Translations under genes and position numbers: made by a program
Origin: Amycolatopsis vancoresmycina
Lineage (GTDB): Bacteria; Actinomycetota; Actinomycetes; Mycobacteriales; Pseudonocardiaceae
Assembly (NCBI RefSeq): GCF_000716785.1
Contig: NZ_JNYY01000005.1
Location: forward strand, 496,001-560,000
DNA length: 64,000 nt
Reading direction: 5' to 3'
The notes under the pieces: generated by a model
Seen by the model: the letters and a program-made list of their open reading frames with translations, nothing else
Databases searched by the model: none
Told to the model about the DNA's origin: nothing
Shown here: one piece after another, positions 52,129 to 60,954 of the stretch
How positions within the stretch are numbered: position 1 is the stretch's first letter
Layout: every line of letters starts with the position of its first letter

Positions 52129-52165
52129 GAGAGCCCCGTCTGCGCATTCCGCAGACAGGGCTCTC
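52129..52165 (-). terminator. Terminator after tRNA-Tyr
   Basis: 16-bp stem with one mismatch (GAGAGCCCCGTCTGCG against its complement) and a 5-nt loop, 13 nt past the tRNA 3' end. Confidence 0.75.
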
Positions 52166-52178
52166 CTACGAACGAACG

Positions 52179-52261
52179 TGGCGGGTGAGGGATTCGAACC
52201 CCCGTAGGCGTAAGCCAACTGGTTTACAGCCAGTCCCCTTTGGCCACTCGGGTAACCCGCC
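52179..52261 (-). tRNA. tRNA-Tyr (GTA)
   Basis: 83 nt class II tRNA with a long variable arm. Acceptor stem GGCGGGT, anticodon stem ACTGG/CCAGT with loop CTGTAAA (GTA), and T-arm GGTTCGAATCC. Confidence 0.96.
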
Positions 52262-52390
52262 CAGGCCGGTCTCACCGGCCGTGGAGAAGCTTACCCAACG
52301 GAGTAGAGCGGGGGTCAACCGGGTTACCCGTCGGGTGGCAGGGGCTAGGCTGGGTGGCCTCTGACGAGCGAGTACGAGGTGTGAGGACAC

Positions 52391-52882
52391 GTGGCGGATC
52401 CCTCTTTCGATGTCGTGAGCAAGGTCGACCGCCAGGAGGTGGACAACGCGCTCAACCAGGCGAGCAAGGAGCTGGGCACCCGGTTCGACTTCCGCGGCAC
52501 CGGCACGACGATCAACTGGGCCGGTGAGGAGGCGCTCACGATCGAGTCCGAGACCGAGGAGCGCGCCCTGGCCGCGGTCGAGGTGTTCAAGGAGAAGCTG
52601 ATCAAGCGGAACATCTCGCTGAAGGCGTTCGAGGCGGGTGAGCCGGCGCTGTCGGGCAAGATCTACAAGATCGGCGGGAAGATCCTGCAGGGGATCGCGT
52701 CGGACAAGGCGAAGCAGATCGCCAAGTTCATCCGGGACGAGGGCCCGAAGGGGGTCCAGGCGCAGATCCAGGGCGATCAGCTGCGGGTGTCCGGGAAGAA
52801 GAAGGACCAGCTGCAGGACGTCATCGCGCTGCTGAAGGGCAAGGACTTCGAGATCGCCCTGCAGTTCACGAACTACCGGTGA
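52391..52882 (+). CDS. YajQ-family nucleotide-binding protein
   Basis: 163 aa, full length, from GTG 52391 with GAGGA upstream. Begins ADPSFDVVSKVDRQEVDNALNQA and contains RFDFRGT, KEKLIKRNISLKAF and VRVSGKKKDQLQ-like (LRVSGKKKDQLQDVI), all hallmarks of YajQ. Family members bind nucleotides, and some bind cyclic di-GMP; the physiological role in actinobacteria is unclear. Confidence 0.95.
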   Translation: MADPSFDVVSKVDRQEVDNALNQASKELGTRFDFRGTGTTINWAGEEALTIESETEERALAAVEVFKEKLIKRNISLKAFEAGEPALSGKIYKIGGKILQGIASDKAKQIAKFIRDEGPKGVQAQIQGDQLRVSGKKKDQLQDVIALLKGKDFEIALQFTNYR

Positions 52883-52889
52883 TCGATGG

Positions 52890-52911
52890 GCGGGCATCTT
52901 CGGGTGCCCGC
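52890..52911. terminator. Bidirectional terminator between yajQ and the lipoprotein gene
   Basis: 7-bp stem GCGGGCA/TGCCCGC with an 8-nt loop, between converging genes. Confidence 0.65.
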
Positions 52912-52920
52912 TCTCCCTTC

Positions 52921-53583
52921 TCAACCGGGCGTCAACGTCCAGGTTGCTTCGTAGCCCTCCACCATCACGTACGCCGGGCCCGTCACGTCGCGCTCCACCT
53001 GGACGTCGCCGATCTGGTTGAGGATCAGGTCGCGGTCGTCCGGTGACATCCACCAGATCGCGATGTTGCCCTTCGTTCTGGCCGTGAACTGGATGCGCGT
53101 CACCCCCGCCGGGAGCTTCAGGACCGCGTCGCCCTTGCCCGAGGACGGTTTGCCGGTTTCCGCGGTCGCGATGCTCCGGTAGTCCGCGATCGTGGCCGTC
53201 CAGGCCGCGTCCGCGTGGACCGTCACCCTCTTCGTCGGGCGGTCCGGGTCCGTGTTCATCCACGTCGTGCCCTGGTACGCGCCGATGGCGTTGACCAGGC
53301 CGTGCTCGCCGCCGTCTGTGTCGATGATCACGTTGTCGCGGCACTTCGGGCAGTCGAACGTGAAGAAACCCAGCTGGTCCGGGGGCCAGCTCGTCTGGAA
53401 CTCGCCGCTGCCCTTGCCCGTGTGCGTCTCCGTCGGCACGTCCCGTGGGGCCGGGGGTGCCGTTGTCGTCGGTGTCGGAATCGCGTGCGTCGGGTCCGCG
53501 ACGATCGTTCCGTAGCCCGTCGTCGTTGGCGTGCACGCCGAGGTCAGCGCCAAGAGCAGCAGGCAGCCCAGCCGGATTTTCAT
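52921..53583 (-). CDS. Secreted lipoprotein, unknown function
   Basis: 220 aa. The signal peptide ends in the lipobox LTSAC (Cys17), then a Thr/Pro-rich linker (20-60) and a domain with a CPKC motif (near 78-81) followed by IIDTDGGEHGLVNAIGAYQGTTW. The rest looks like a beta-rich domain. No family recognised; probably anchored on the outer face of the membrane. Confidence 0.8.
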   Translation of the reverse strand: MKIRLGCLLLLALTSACTPTTTGYGTIVADPTHAIPTPTTTAPPAPRDVPTETHTGKGSGEFQTSWPPDQLGFFTFDCPKCRDNVIIDTDGGEHGLVNAIGAYQGTTWMNTDPDRPTKRVTVHADAAWTATIADYRSIATAETGKPSSGKGDAVLKLPAGVTRIQFTARTKGNIAIWWMSPDDRDLILNQIGDVQVERDVTGPAYVMVEGYEATWTLTPG

Positions 53584-53729
53584 TCTTCCCCCTCGTGGGC
53601 CGCGAGCAGGCCCCAGTGATCTTTCGACACCCGTGGCCGCCGCGTTACGTCACCCGGACGCGCCCGGAAGGGGCCCCGTCCGCCCGGTGCGTGCGTGTTG
53701 TAATCGCGCAGTCACCGAGGAGGGTCGAG

Positions 53730-54854
53730 ATGCGCCGCCTGCTCTCTGTCGTGCTTTCGCTCACGGCGGTCGCCTCCCTGCTCACCCCCGCCCGTGCGGC
53801 CGAGCGGCAGCTGCTCGTCCCCGGCTTCGGTGCCTACCCGCGCCTGATCCGGCTCGAACACTCCGGCCGCATCATCGCCACGCTGACCAGCGAAGACGCC
53901 GGCGGCAAGTTCGCGCCGGTGCTCGAAAGCACCGACGAAGGCGAATCCTTTCACCGGATCGGGGAGATCCGGGACCCCGACGGGCGGTCCGGGATGTGCT
54001 GCGGGACCGTCTTCGAGCTGCCCGAACGCGTGGGCGAGCTGCGGGCCGGCACGCTGCTGTGGGCCGCGTCCTACCGGCAGGACGCCGGTCCGCAGCGCCG
54101 CGTCGGGATCCGCGTCTGGGCCAGCGAGGACGGCGGGCACTCCTGGACCTTCCTGTCCGAAGCCGCCCGCTCGCACAACATCGACGGCATCTGGGAACCC
54201 GAGTTCACCGTCGACGCCGGCGGCACCCTCTGGCTTCACTTCGCCGACGAGACGCAGGCGCCGAAGTACGCGCAGGTCCTCAACCGGGTCGCCTCCACCG
54301 ACGGGGTGACCTGGGGCACCAAGCAGCTCACCGTGGCGATCCCGCCGGACCGCGTCCGGCCCGGCATGCCGATCGTCCGGCGGCTGCCCGACGGGCGCTA
54401 CTACTTCGCCTACGAGATCTGCAACTACCGCGACCGCTACTGCGACCCGTACTTCCGGATCTCCGCCGACGGCGCCAACTGGGGCGACCCCGCCGACCCG
54501 GGCACCCGCGTCGAGACGGCCTCCGGCAACTACTTCCAGCATGCGCAAACCATCACGCTCTTCCCCGGCGGCCCGAACGGTGTGCGGATCGTCATGGTCG
54601 GGCAGATCTACACCGACGCGCGGGGCCGGCCGCAGCCGCAGAACGGGCAGGTGCTGCTGGCCAACGACGATTTCGGCAGCGGTGACTGGTACGAACTGCC
54701 CGCTCCGGTGCACATCACCGGCATCTACAACAACTTCTGCCCCAACTACTCCTCGACGCTGCTGCCCGTCGACGACGGCCGGAACGTGCTCGAAATCGCC
54801 ACGGAGGACAATTCCGGGTGCAAGGCCTACTTCGGTAAGGGATCCGGCTTCTAG
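53730..54854 (+). CDS. Secreted BNR-repeat (sialidase-like fold) protein
   Basis: 374 aa from ATG 53730 with GAGGAGGG upstream. Cleavable signal peptide (MRRLLSVVLSLTAVASLLTPARA). Several Asp-box type repeats (STDEGESF, SEDGGHSWTF, SADGANW) indicate a six-bladed beta-propeller of the sialidase superfamily. Seven or so Cys in the second half. The sialidase catalytic residues cannot be assigned with confidence, so a glycan-binding or hydrolase role is a guess. Confidence 0.82.
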   Translation: MRRLLSVVLSLTAVASLLTPARAAERQLLVPGFGAYPRLIRLEHSGRIIATLTSEDAGGKFAPVLESTDEGESFHRIGEIRDPDGRSGMCCGTVFELPERVGELRAGTLLWAASYRQDAGPQRRVGIRVWASEDGGHSWTFLSEAARSHNIDGIWEPEFTVDAGGTLWLHFADETQAPKYAQVLNRVASTDGVTWGTKQLTVAIPPDRVRPGMPIVRRLPDGRYYFAYEICNYRDRYCDPYFRISADGANWGDPADPGTRVETASGNYFQHAQTITLFPGGPNGVRIVMVGQIYTDARGRPQPQNGQVLLANDDFGSGDWYELPAPVHITGIYNNFCPNYSSTLLPVDDGRNVLEIATEDNSGCKAYFGKGSGF

Positions 54855-54905
54855 CGGCGGCCCGTAGGGTGGGGCCCGAGTTCGCCGAGGAGAGGGAGGC
54901 CGTCC

Positions 54906-55787
54906 ATGAAGGGCATCGTGCTGGCCGGAGGCAGCGGGACACGCCTGCACCCGATCACCCAGGCGGTGTCGAAGCAGCTGCTGCCGGTCTACGACAAGCC
55001 GATGGTCTACTACCCGGTCTCGGTGCTGATGCTGGCCGGGATCCGCGAGATCCTCGTCATCTCCACCCCCACCGACCTGCCGATGTTCCGCCGGCTGCTG
55101 GGCAACGGCAGCCAGTTCGGCGTCTCGTTCTCCTACGCCGAGCAGGCCAGCCCCAACGGCCTGGCCGAGGCGTTCGTGATCGGCGCGGACTTCATCGGCG
55201 ACGACGACGTGGCGCTCGTCCTCGGCGACAACATCTTCTACGGCCAGGGCTTCTCCGGCCGCCTGCAGCAGGCCGTGCGCGAGCTCGACGGCTGCGTCCT
55301 GTTCGGCTACCCGGTCAAGGACCCCGAGCGCTACGGCGTCGGCGAGGTCGACGAGTCGGGCAAGCTGCTCACCATCGAGGAGAAGCCCGCGAAACCGCGC
55401 TCCAACAAGGCGATCACCGGGCTGTACTTCTACGACAACGAGGTCGTCGACATCTCCCGCGCGCTGAAGCCGTCGGCGCGCGGCGAGCTGGAGATCACCG
55501 ACGTCAACCTCACCTACCTGCGCCAGGACCGGGCGACGCTGGTCGAGCTCAGCCGCGGGTTCGCGTGGCTCGACACCGGCACGCACGACTCGCTGCTCGA
55601 AGCCGGCCAGTTCGTGCAGGTGCTGGAGCACCGCACCGGCGTGCGCATCGCGTGCCTCGAGGAAATCGCGCTGCGCATGGGGTTCATCAGCGCCGACGAG
55701 TGCTACGCGCTGGGCGAGAAGCTGGCGAAGTCCGGCTACGGCGACTACGTCAAGGCAGTCGCCGTAGCGGCGGGAGCTTCGGCCTAG
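54906..55787 (+). CDS. rmlA: Glucose-1-phosphate thymidylyltransferase
   Basis: 293 aa, full length. N-terminal GGSGTRLHPIT (nucleotide binding) and PVYDKPMVYYPVSVLMLAGI, then GDNIFYG, VKDPERYGVGEVD, EEKPAKPRSNKA and WLDTGTHDSLLEA, all RmlA signatures. Makes dTDP-glucose, the entry point to dTDP-rhamnose and other deoxysugars. It stands alone here, with no rmlB-D beside it. Confidence 0.96.
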   Translation: MKGIVLAGGSGTRLHPITQAVSKQLLPVYDKPMVYYPVSVLMLAGIREILVISTPTDLPMFRRLLGNGSQFGVSFSYAEQASPNGLAEAFVIGADFIGDDDVALVLGDNIFYGQGFSGRLQQAVRELDGCVLFGYPVKDPERYGVGEVDESGKLLTIEEKPAKPRSNKAITGLYFYDNEVVDISRALKPSARGELEITDVNLTYLRQDRATLVELSRGFAWLDTGTHDSLLEAGQFVQVLEHRTGVRIACLEEIALRMGFISADECYALGEKLAKSGYGDYVKAVAVAAGASA

Positions 55788-55789
55788 CG

Positions 55790-56281
55790 TTACGGGTAGA
55801 CCCGCAGCGCCGAGGTCTTGTCGTTCATGCTGCCGAGCCCGTAGCACGTGTAGCAGGTGATGCTGGCGCCACCGGGGCCGGGCAGGTCGTAGAGGATGCC
55901 GTGGCTGCAGGTCCCGACCGCCTCCCAGGACGACAGGACGTTGTTCTGGACGATGCTGCTCCACGTCCAGACCCGGCCGCCCGAGCAGCCGGGGCTCGCC
56001 ACGTCGAACCACCAGCAGGTGCCTTCGAAGTTGCTGTCCCGGCACCCGTAGCCGACGTGCACGTTCGCGGCCACCGAATCGGGGGCCGCCTGGGCGGTGC
56101 GGCAGGTGGTGCGCGCCGCCGTGACGACGTTCGTGTTCCCCTGCTGGACGTAGGCGGTGGCTTCGATCGTGCAGGCCTGGCTCCGGAGGGTCGCCGCGGA
56201 AGCGGGCGCCACCAGCCCTGCCGCCAGCAGCAGACCGGCGGCCAGGCTGAGCAGCACGGCGATCGGCCGATGTTTCACCAT
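55790..56281 (-). CDS. Secreted Cys-rich protein, I36/beta-gamma-crystallin-like
   Basis: 163 aa from ATG 56281 with GGGGAGAAG upstream. Signal peptide to about 37 (ends APASAA). The mature part has eight Cys, an even number suggesting disulfides, and a C-terminal MNDKTSALRVYP that resembles the NDxxSS element of beta-gamma-crystallin or I36 peptidase-inhibitor folds. Assignment is tentative. It converges on rmlA with only 2 nt between the stops, so no separate terminator fits there. Confidence 0.7.
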   Translation of the reverse strand: MVKHRPIAVLLSLAAGLLLAAGLVAPASAATLRSQACTIEATAYVQQGNTNVVTAARTTCRTAQAAPDSVAANVHVGYGCRDSNFEGTCWWFDVASPGCSGGRVWTWSSIVQNNVLSSWEAVGTCSHGILYDLPGPGGASITCYTCYGLGSMNDKTSALRVYP

Positions 56282-56377
56282 GGACTTCTCCCCATCGTCG
56301 AGGTGTCGTAACCGGACAGCTCGATCCTCACCACGCACCCGGTCGGCACCAGACATTTCGACCAGGTTCGTAGTCCG

Positions 56378-57388
56378 TCACCAGTGCCGGACCGGGGCCG
56401 GCAGGCCGTTCAGCAGCGCGAGGCCCATGGGCGTGAGGTGGTGTACGACCGAAGCGCCTTCGCGGTGGCTGGCGATCAGCCCCGCGTCACGCAGGATCCG
56501 CGTGTGGTAACTGATGGTCTGCGCCGAAATCCGCAGCCGCCCGGCGATGGCCCCGGTGGCGAGCGCGTCGGTCCCGGCGAGGCCGAGGATGCGCGCCCGG
56601 GTGTCCCCCAGCAGCTCGCCGAGCGTGCCGGCACCCGCCGCGCACGGGCCACCGGAGACCCACCGAGGGTCGTGCGGGACCGGCAGGACCAGCACCGGCG
56701 GCAGCTCGCGGTCGACGAGCGTGACGGGCGTGCGGACGCAGAAGAAGGACGGGATGAGCAGCAGCCCCCGGCCGTCGAGGTGCAGGTCGGCGTCGTGCGG
56801 GTAGCGGGCCAGCAGCACCGGCGGCCGCCAGTCGCAGCCGGGTCCGAGTGAGCGCAGCAACGCCTCGCTGCCGCCGGTGGCCATGGTCCGGGCGTACCCG
56901 GCGCGGACCTCCGCCAGCCGCTGGTCGATCCGCGGCCGGAACGGGGCGATCGCGGCGTCGTAATAGCTGCGCAACGCCCGGCAAACGTGCGCGACCGCGT
57001 CCTTGTCGCCGGTGGAAAGCAGCTGCACACTCGACGGCAGCACCCGCGTCCTCGCCAATTCTGTCAATTGAGCGGAAAACTGCGTCCGTGGCGTGCACCG
57101 CACCGCGTCGATCCCGGCGGCGATATCCCCCGTACGGGTCATCGGCGTGAGGAAGTCCGGGAAGTAGCGGGCGCAGGGATTGACCGCGTTGAGAAAGCCG
57201 GTGAGGTCCGGCGAAACCGTCGAAGCCGAGTGCTGCCGCCAGCGGCCGAACACCAGGTCCGACTGCCGGTTCTGCAGCACGTGCAGGCTCAGCACCACTT
57301 CCCACAACCAGTCCGTGGCCCCCGCGAGCCGCAGCCGGCCCAGGTCTTCGGACGTGAAATGGATGCGCAGCAACCCTTCGACGTTCAT
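56378..57388 (-). CDS. Winged-helix transcriptional regulator (ArsR-like C-terminus)
   Basis: 336 aa. The N-terminal 250 residues form an effector or dimerisation region of no recognised family. The C-terminal 75 residues are a winged helix (RARILGLAGTDALATGAIAGRLRISAQTISYHTRILRDAGLIASHREGASVVHHLT, quoted here in parts only as positions about 265-320). No Cys-rich metal site is apparent. Such proteins are common orphan regulators in actinomycetes. Its target is unknown. Confidence 0.82.
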   Translation of the reverse strand: MNVEGLLRIHFTSEDLGRLRLAGATDWLWEVVLSLHVLQNRQSDLVFGRWRQHSASTVSPDLTGFLNAVNPCARYFPDFLTPMTRTGDIAAGIDAVRCTPRTQFSAQLTELARTRVLPSSVQLLSTGDKDAVAHVCRALRSYYDAAIAPFRPRIDQRLAEVRAGYARTMATGGSEALLRSLGPGCDWRPPVLLARYPHDADLHLDGRGLLLIPSFFCVRTPVTLVDRELPPVLVLPVPHDPRWVSGGPCAAGAGTLGELLGDTRARILGLAGTDALATGAIAGRLRISAQTISYHTRILRDAGLIASHREGASVVHHLTPMGLALLNGLPAPVRHW

Positions 57389-57462
57389 CGGCTCTCCCCC
57401 TGAGCGATCCCACCGTCGGTGGGGGAATCGCCGCCGAGCGCCGAATTGCTACGCGGCCGGGG

Positions 57463-58314
57463 TCAGAACTGACGGCGCGCCATCTCTTCGAGGCGCGCGA
57501 TGCGGTCGGCGATCGGCGGGTGGGTCGAGAACAGCTTGCTCAGGCCCTCGCCGGGGCGGAACGGGTTCGCGATCATCAGGTGCGACTGCGACACCAGCTG
57601 CGGCTCGGCGACCAGCGGACGCGCCCGCGTGCCGGCCTCCAGCTTCCGCAACGCCGACGCCAGGCCCAGCGGGTCGCCGGTCAGCTCGGCGCCGGACGCG
57701 TCGGCCTGGTACTCCCGCGACCGGCTCACGCCCATCCGGATGACCGCCGCCGCGATCGGGCCGACGAAGATCAGCAGCAGGCTGAGCAGCGGGTTCCCGT
57801 CGCGGTTGTTGCCGCCGAAGAACAGGCCGATGTTCGCGAGCACGCTGATCACGCTGGCCAGCGCGCCCGCGACGCACGAGATCAGGATGTCGCGGTTGTA
57901 GACGTGGGACAGCTCGTGGCCGAGGACGGCCCGCAGCTCGCGCTCGTCCAGCAGCTCGAGGATGCCGGTGGTGCAGCACACGGCGGCGTGGCGCGGGCTG
58001 CGGCCGGTGGCGAACGCGTTGGGCGCGACCGTCGGGCTGAGGTAGAGCTGCGGCATCGGCTGGCGGGCGACCTGCGCGAGCTCGCGGACGATCCGGTACA
58101 TCACGGGCTGCTCGACCTCGGACACCGGCCGCGCCCGCATCGCGCGCAGCGCCAGCTTGTCCGAATTGAAGTACGCGAACGCGTTCATCCCGAGCGCGAT
58201 GACCAGGCCGATGACCAGGGCACCGCGGCCGAAGAGCCCGCTGATCGCGATGATGATCGCCGACAGCAGGCCGAGCAGCATCGCCGTCTTGAGTCCGTTC
58301 TGGTGCCCGTGCAC
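57463..58314 (-). CDS. htpX: Membrane zinc metalloprotease HtpX (M48)
   Basis: 283 aa from GTG 58314 with GGAGGCGAG upstream. Two N-terminal membrane helices (near 10-50), the zinc motif HELSH (near 131), further hydrophobic segments (near 145-190) and the third zinc ligand in SREYQADASGAEL. Active site faces the cytosol; the family degrades damaged membrane proteins. Confidence 0.95.
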   Translation of the reverse strand: MHGHQNGLKTAMLLGLLSAIIIAISGLFGRGALVIGLVIALGMNAFAYFNSDKLALRAMRARPVSEVEQPVMYRIVRELAQVARQPMPQLYLSPTVAPNAFATGRSPRHAAVCCTTGILELLDERELRAVLGHELSHVYNRDILISCVAGALASVISVLANIGLFFGGNNRDGNPLLSLLLIFVGPIAAAVIRMGVSRSREYQADASGAELTGDPLGLASALRKLEAGTRARPLVAEPQLVSQSHLMIANPFRPGEGLSKLFSTHPPIADRIARLEEMARRQF

Positions 58315-58448
58315 GCGCGCTCGCCTCCGTCCGCCTTCGCAGTGGTTTACCCAGTGGAAACAACGCGATCGGGCGACGCGAAGTTCCTTCACGCGGGGAT
58401 GGCGCGGGTTACCCTCGGAAGAGCAGTTGATCAGGAGCGGAGGCGCCG

Positions 58449-59417
58449 ATGCCAGGTCGCCGGCTACCCCGGAGGACGCTGTTCGCGCTGGTCACCGCGG
58501 GTGCCGGGGTCCTGGTGCGGCCCGGGACGGCGCACGCGTCGGACGTCCGGTCCATCGACGTCGGCGGAGCGCCGGCCGCCGTCGCGGTGAACCCGGTCAC
58601 CGGGCTCGGGTACGTCACCGATCCCCAGGCCGGGACGCTCGCCGTGCTCGATCCGCGCAGCGCATCGGTCGTCGACGTCGTCCACGTCGGCGGCGAGCCC
58701 GGCGACGTCGCCGTCGACGCGACCGCCGGCCGGATCTACGTCGCGAACCCGCCCGGGGGCACCGTGGTGGTGCTGGACGGGCGCACCCACGACCTGGTGA
58801 GCGTGGTCGGCGCGGGTGCCGGCGCGTCGGCGCTGGCCGTCGACGAGGAGGCCGACCGCGTCTACGCCGTCAGCGGCGGCACCGGAACGCTCGCCGTCCT
58901 CGACGGCGTCAGCTGCACCCTGACGGCGCTCGTGCCGGGCCCGAAGCCGAGCCTCGCCGGGATCGGCGTCGACCCCGGCCGCAAGCTCGCCTACTGCGCG
59001 AGCACCAGCACCGACTCGGTCGAGGTGTTCTCGATCGACTCCGGCAAGTTCGTGGCGTCGGCCAAGGTCGGGCGCAACCCGACCGCCGTCGCGGTGCACC
59101 ACGAGAGCGGCACGGTCTACGTCGCGAACTCCGGCATCCACCACATGTCCATTGTGGACTCGGTGACGCACGCCGAGCGCAAGACCGTGTTGCTGCGCAG
59201 TGAATCCTCCGCCCTCGCCGTGCACCAGGGCACGAACACGGTGTACACCAACGGCGGCCAGAACGGGCTCACCCGCGTCGACGGCGCCGCGGGCGCGCTG
59301 AGCGGCGAGCTGTCGCTGGGCGTCAACCCCGGCGACGTCGCCGTCGACCAGCGCACGCGCGCGGTGTGGGTCACCGACCCCCTGCACGGCCGGGTCTTCG
59401 TGGTCCGCGACTTCTGA
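58449..59417 (+). CDS. Secreted YVTN-type beta-propeller protein
   Basis: 322 aa. The N-terminus RRLPRRTLFALVTAGAGVLV has the twin-Arg pattern of a Tat signal. Then about six repeats of about 42 residues with the YVTN-like strand (TGLGYVTDPQAGTLAVLD, GRIYVANPPGGTVVVLD and others). A propeller scaffold without recognised catalytic residues; ligand unknown. Divergent from htpX with 134 nt between. Confidence 0.85.
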   Translation: MPGRRLPRRTLFALVTAGAGVLVRPGTAHASDVRSIDVGGAPAAVAVNPVTGLGYVTDPQAGTLAVLDPRSASVVDVVHVGGEPGDVAVDATAGRIYVANPPGGTVVVLDGRTHDLVSVVGAGAGASALAVDEEADRVYAVSGGTGTLAVLDGVSCTLTALVPGPKPSLAGIGVDPGRKLAYCASTSTDSVEVFSIDSGKFVASAKVGRNPTAVAVHHESGTVYVANSGIHHMSIVDSVTHAERKTVLLRSESSALAVHQGTNTVYTNGGQNGLTRVDGAAGALSGELSLGVNPGDVAVDQRTRAVWVTDPLHGRVFVVRDF

Positions 59418-59457
59418 CCCCGCAGCTGGGGCGACTCCAGGTATACGGTCGGGAAGC

Positions 59458-60333
59458 ATGGAACTCGGACTGCAGATCCCCGACTTCACCTGGCCGAACG
59501 GCGCCTCCGCGCTGGGCGCCGACCTGGCCGCCGTCGTCCGCGCGGGCGACCAGGCCGGCTTCGACTCCATCGCCGTGATGGACCACTTCTTCCAGATCGG
59601 CGGCGTCGGGCCGGTCGAGAACGACATGCTCGAGGCGTACACCACCCTCGGCTTCATCGCGGCGCACACCGAGCGCGCCAAGCTGCTCACCGTCGTCACC
59701 GGCGTCCTCTACCGGCACCCCGGCCTGCTGGCCAAGGCGATCACGACGCTCGACGTGCTCTCCGGCGGCCGGGCCATCCTCGGCATCGGCGCGGGCTGGA
59801 ACGAAGAGGAGTCCCGCGGGCTCGGCTTCCCCTTCCCCTCCGTGAGCGAGCGGTTCGAGCTGCTGGAGGAGAACCTCCAGTACGTGCTGCAGATGTGGGC
59901 CGACGGCGACGCGCCGTTCAAGAGCAAGCACTTCGACGCTTCCCGGCTGCTGAACGTGCCGCAGGCGCTGTCGAAGCCGCGGCCGCCGATCATGATCGGG
60001 GGCGGCGGCGAGAAGAAGACGCTGCGGCTGGTCGCCAAGTACGCCGACCAGTGCAACCTGTTCAACGGCCCGGAGCTGGAACGCAAGCTGGACGTGCTGC
60101 GGCAGCACTGCGAGAACGAGGGCCGCGACTACGACTCGATCACCAAGACCGTCTACCACATCCTCGACATCGGCGAGCGCGGCGAGAAAGCCGGCGAGCT
60201 CGTGACCGAGCTGGAGCGGCTGAACGGCCTGGGCATCCACGTGGCGCTGGGCATGGTGCCGCACGTCCACAACCCGGCGATCCTGGAGAAGTTCGCCACC
60301 GACGTGATCCCGGCGGCCGAGAAGATCGCCTGA
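59458..60333 (+). CDS. LLM-class F420-dependent-type oxidoreductase
   Basis: 291 aa. Starts MELGLQIPDFTWP; contains VMDHFFQI, LTVVTGVLYRHPGLLAKAITTLDVLSGGRAILGIGAGWNEEE and PPIMIGGGGEKKTLRL, typical of F420-dependent luciferase-like proteins. Substrate unknown. Starts 40 nt after the propeller gene, so it may be co-transcribed with it. Confidence 0.9.
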   Translation: MELGLQIPDFTWPNGASALGADLAAVVRAGDQAGFDSIAVMDHFFQIGGVGPVENDMLEAYTTLGFIAAHTERAKLLTVVTGVLYRHPGLLAKAITTLDVLSGGRAILGIGAGWNEEESRGLGFPFPSVSERFELLEENLQYVLQMWADGDAPFKSKHFDASRLLNVPQALSKPRPPIMIGGGGEKKTLRLVAKYADQCNLFNGPELERKLDVLRQHCENEGRDYDSITKTVYHILDIGERGEKAGELVTELERLNGLGIHVALGMVPHVHNPAILEKFATDVIPAAEKIA

Positions 60334-60390
60334 CCGCCCGTTCGCCGGAGCCCTTCCTGCCGCCTGGTGGGGAGGGCTCCGGTGCGGTCA
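60331..60390. terminator. Bidirectional terminator between the LLM oxidoreductase and DUF2568 genes
   Basis: Inner stem CCGGAGCCCT/AGGGCTCCGG within an outer TGACCGC/GCGGTCA stem. The outer arms include both stop codons. Confidence 0.75.
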
Positions 60391-60756
60391 GCCGTCCTTC
60401 GCGACCACCCGGGTCAGCGCCGCTACGCCGATTCCCACGACGGCCACCGCGATGCCCGCAACCAACCAGCCCACCAGCGCGAGCACCACGCCGGTCACCG
60501 CGAAGAGCGCGAACTCCAGCAGGAAGCGGGCCGGTTCCGGGAGCCGGCGGCGGGCCCGCGGCGCGATGAACAGGCCCCAGAGCGCGGCGGCGGCCACCGG
60601 CAGCAGGACGGCGTCGACGACCGCCAGCGCCACGCCGCTGCCGAGCTGGGTGCCCGCCAGGGCCAATCCGCCCAGGAGCGCCAGCTCGGTGAGGAAGCGG
60701 ACGGTCAGCACCACGCCCGCGACCCCGCTCAGGCGGGGAGTCGGCTCCGAAGTCAT
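60388..60756 (-). CDS. YrdB/DUF2568-family membrane protein
   Basis: 122 aa with four hydrophobic helices and the conserved FIAPRARRRLPEPARFLLEFALF segment of the YrdB family near 63-86. Function unknown in the family. No partner gene on its strand. Confidence 0.8.
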   Translation of the reverse strand: MTSEPTPRLSGVAGVVLTVRFLTELALLGGLALAGTQLGSGVALAVVDAVLLPVAAAALWGLFIAPRARRRLPEPARFLLEFALFAVTGVVLALVGWLVAGIAVAVVGIGVAALTRVVAKDG

Positions 60757-60954
60757 CCCGCCAGCCTAGGGCCGCGTCCACAGTGGACGTTACGGGTACG
60801 ACCGGGCACAGATGGTGATCCCTACCACACTTAGGCCATTCAGGTTGCGGTTCCGAATCGGTCCACCAGCGGCTCCCGCGTCGCTGTAACGACCTTCCGG
60901 CGCCGGTCGACGTGTCAGGTGCATATCGCGACCGCGAGCCAAGGAGCCTGGTAG

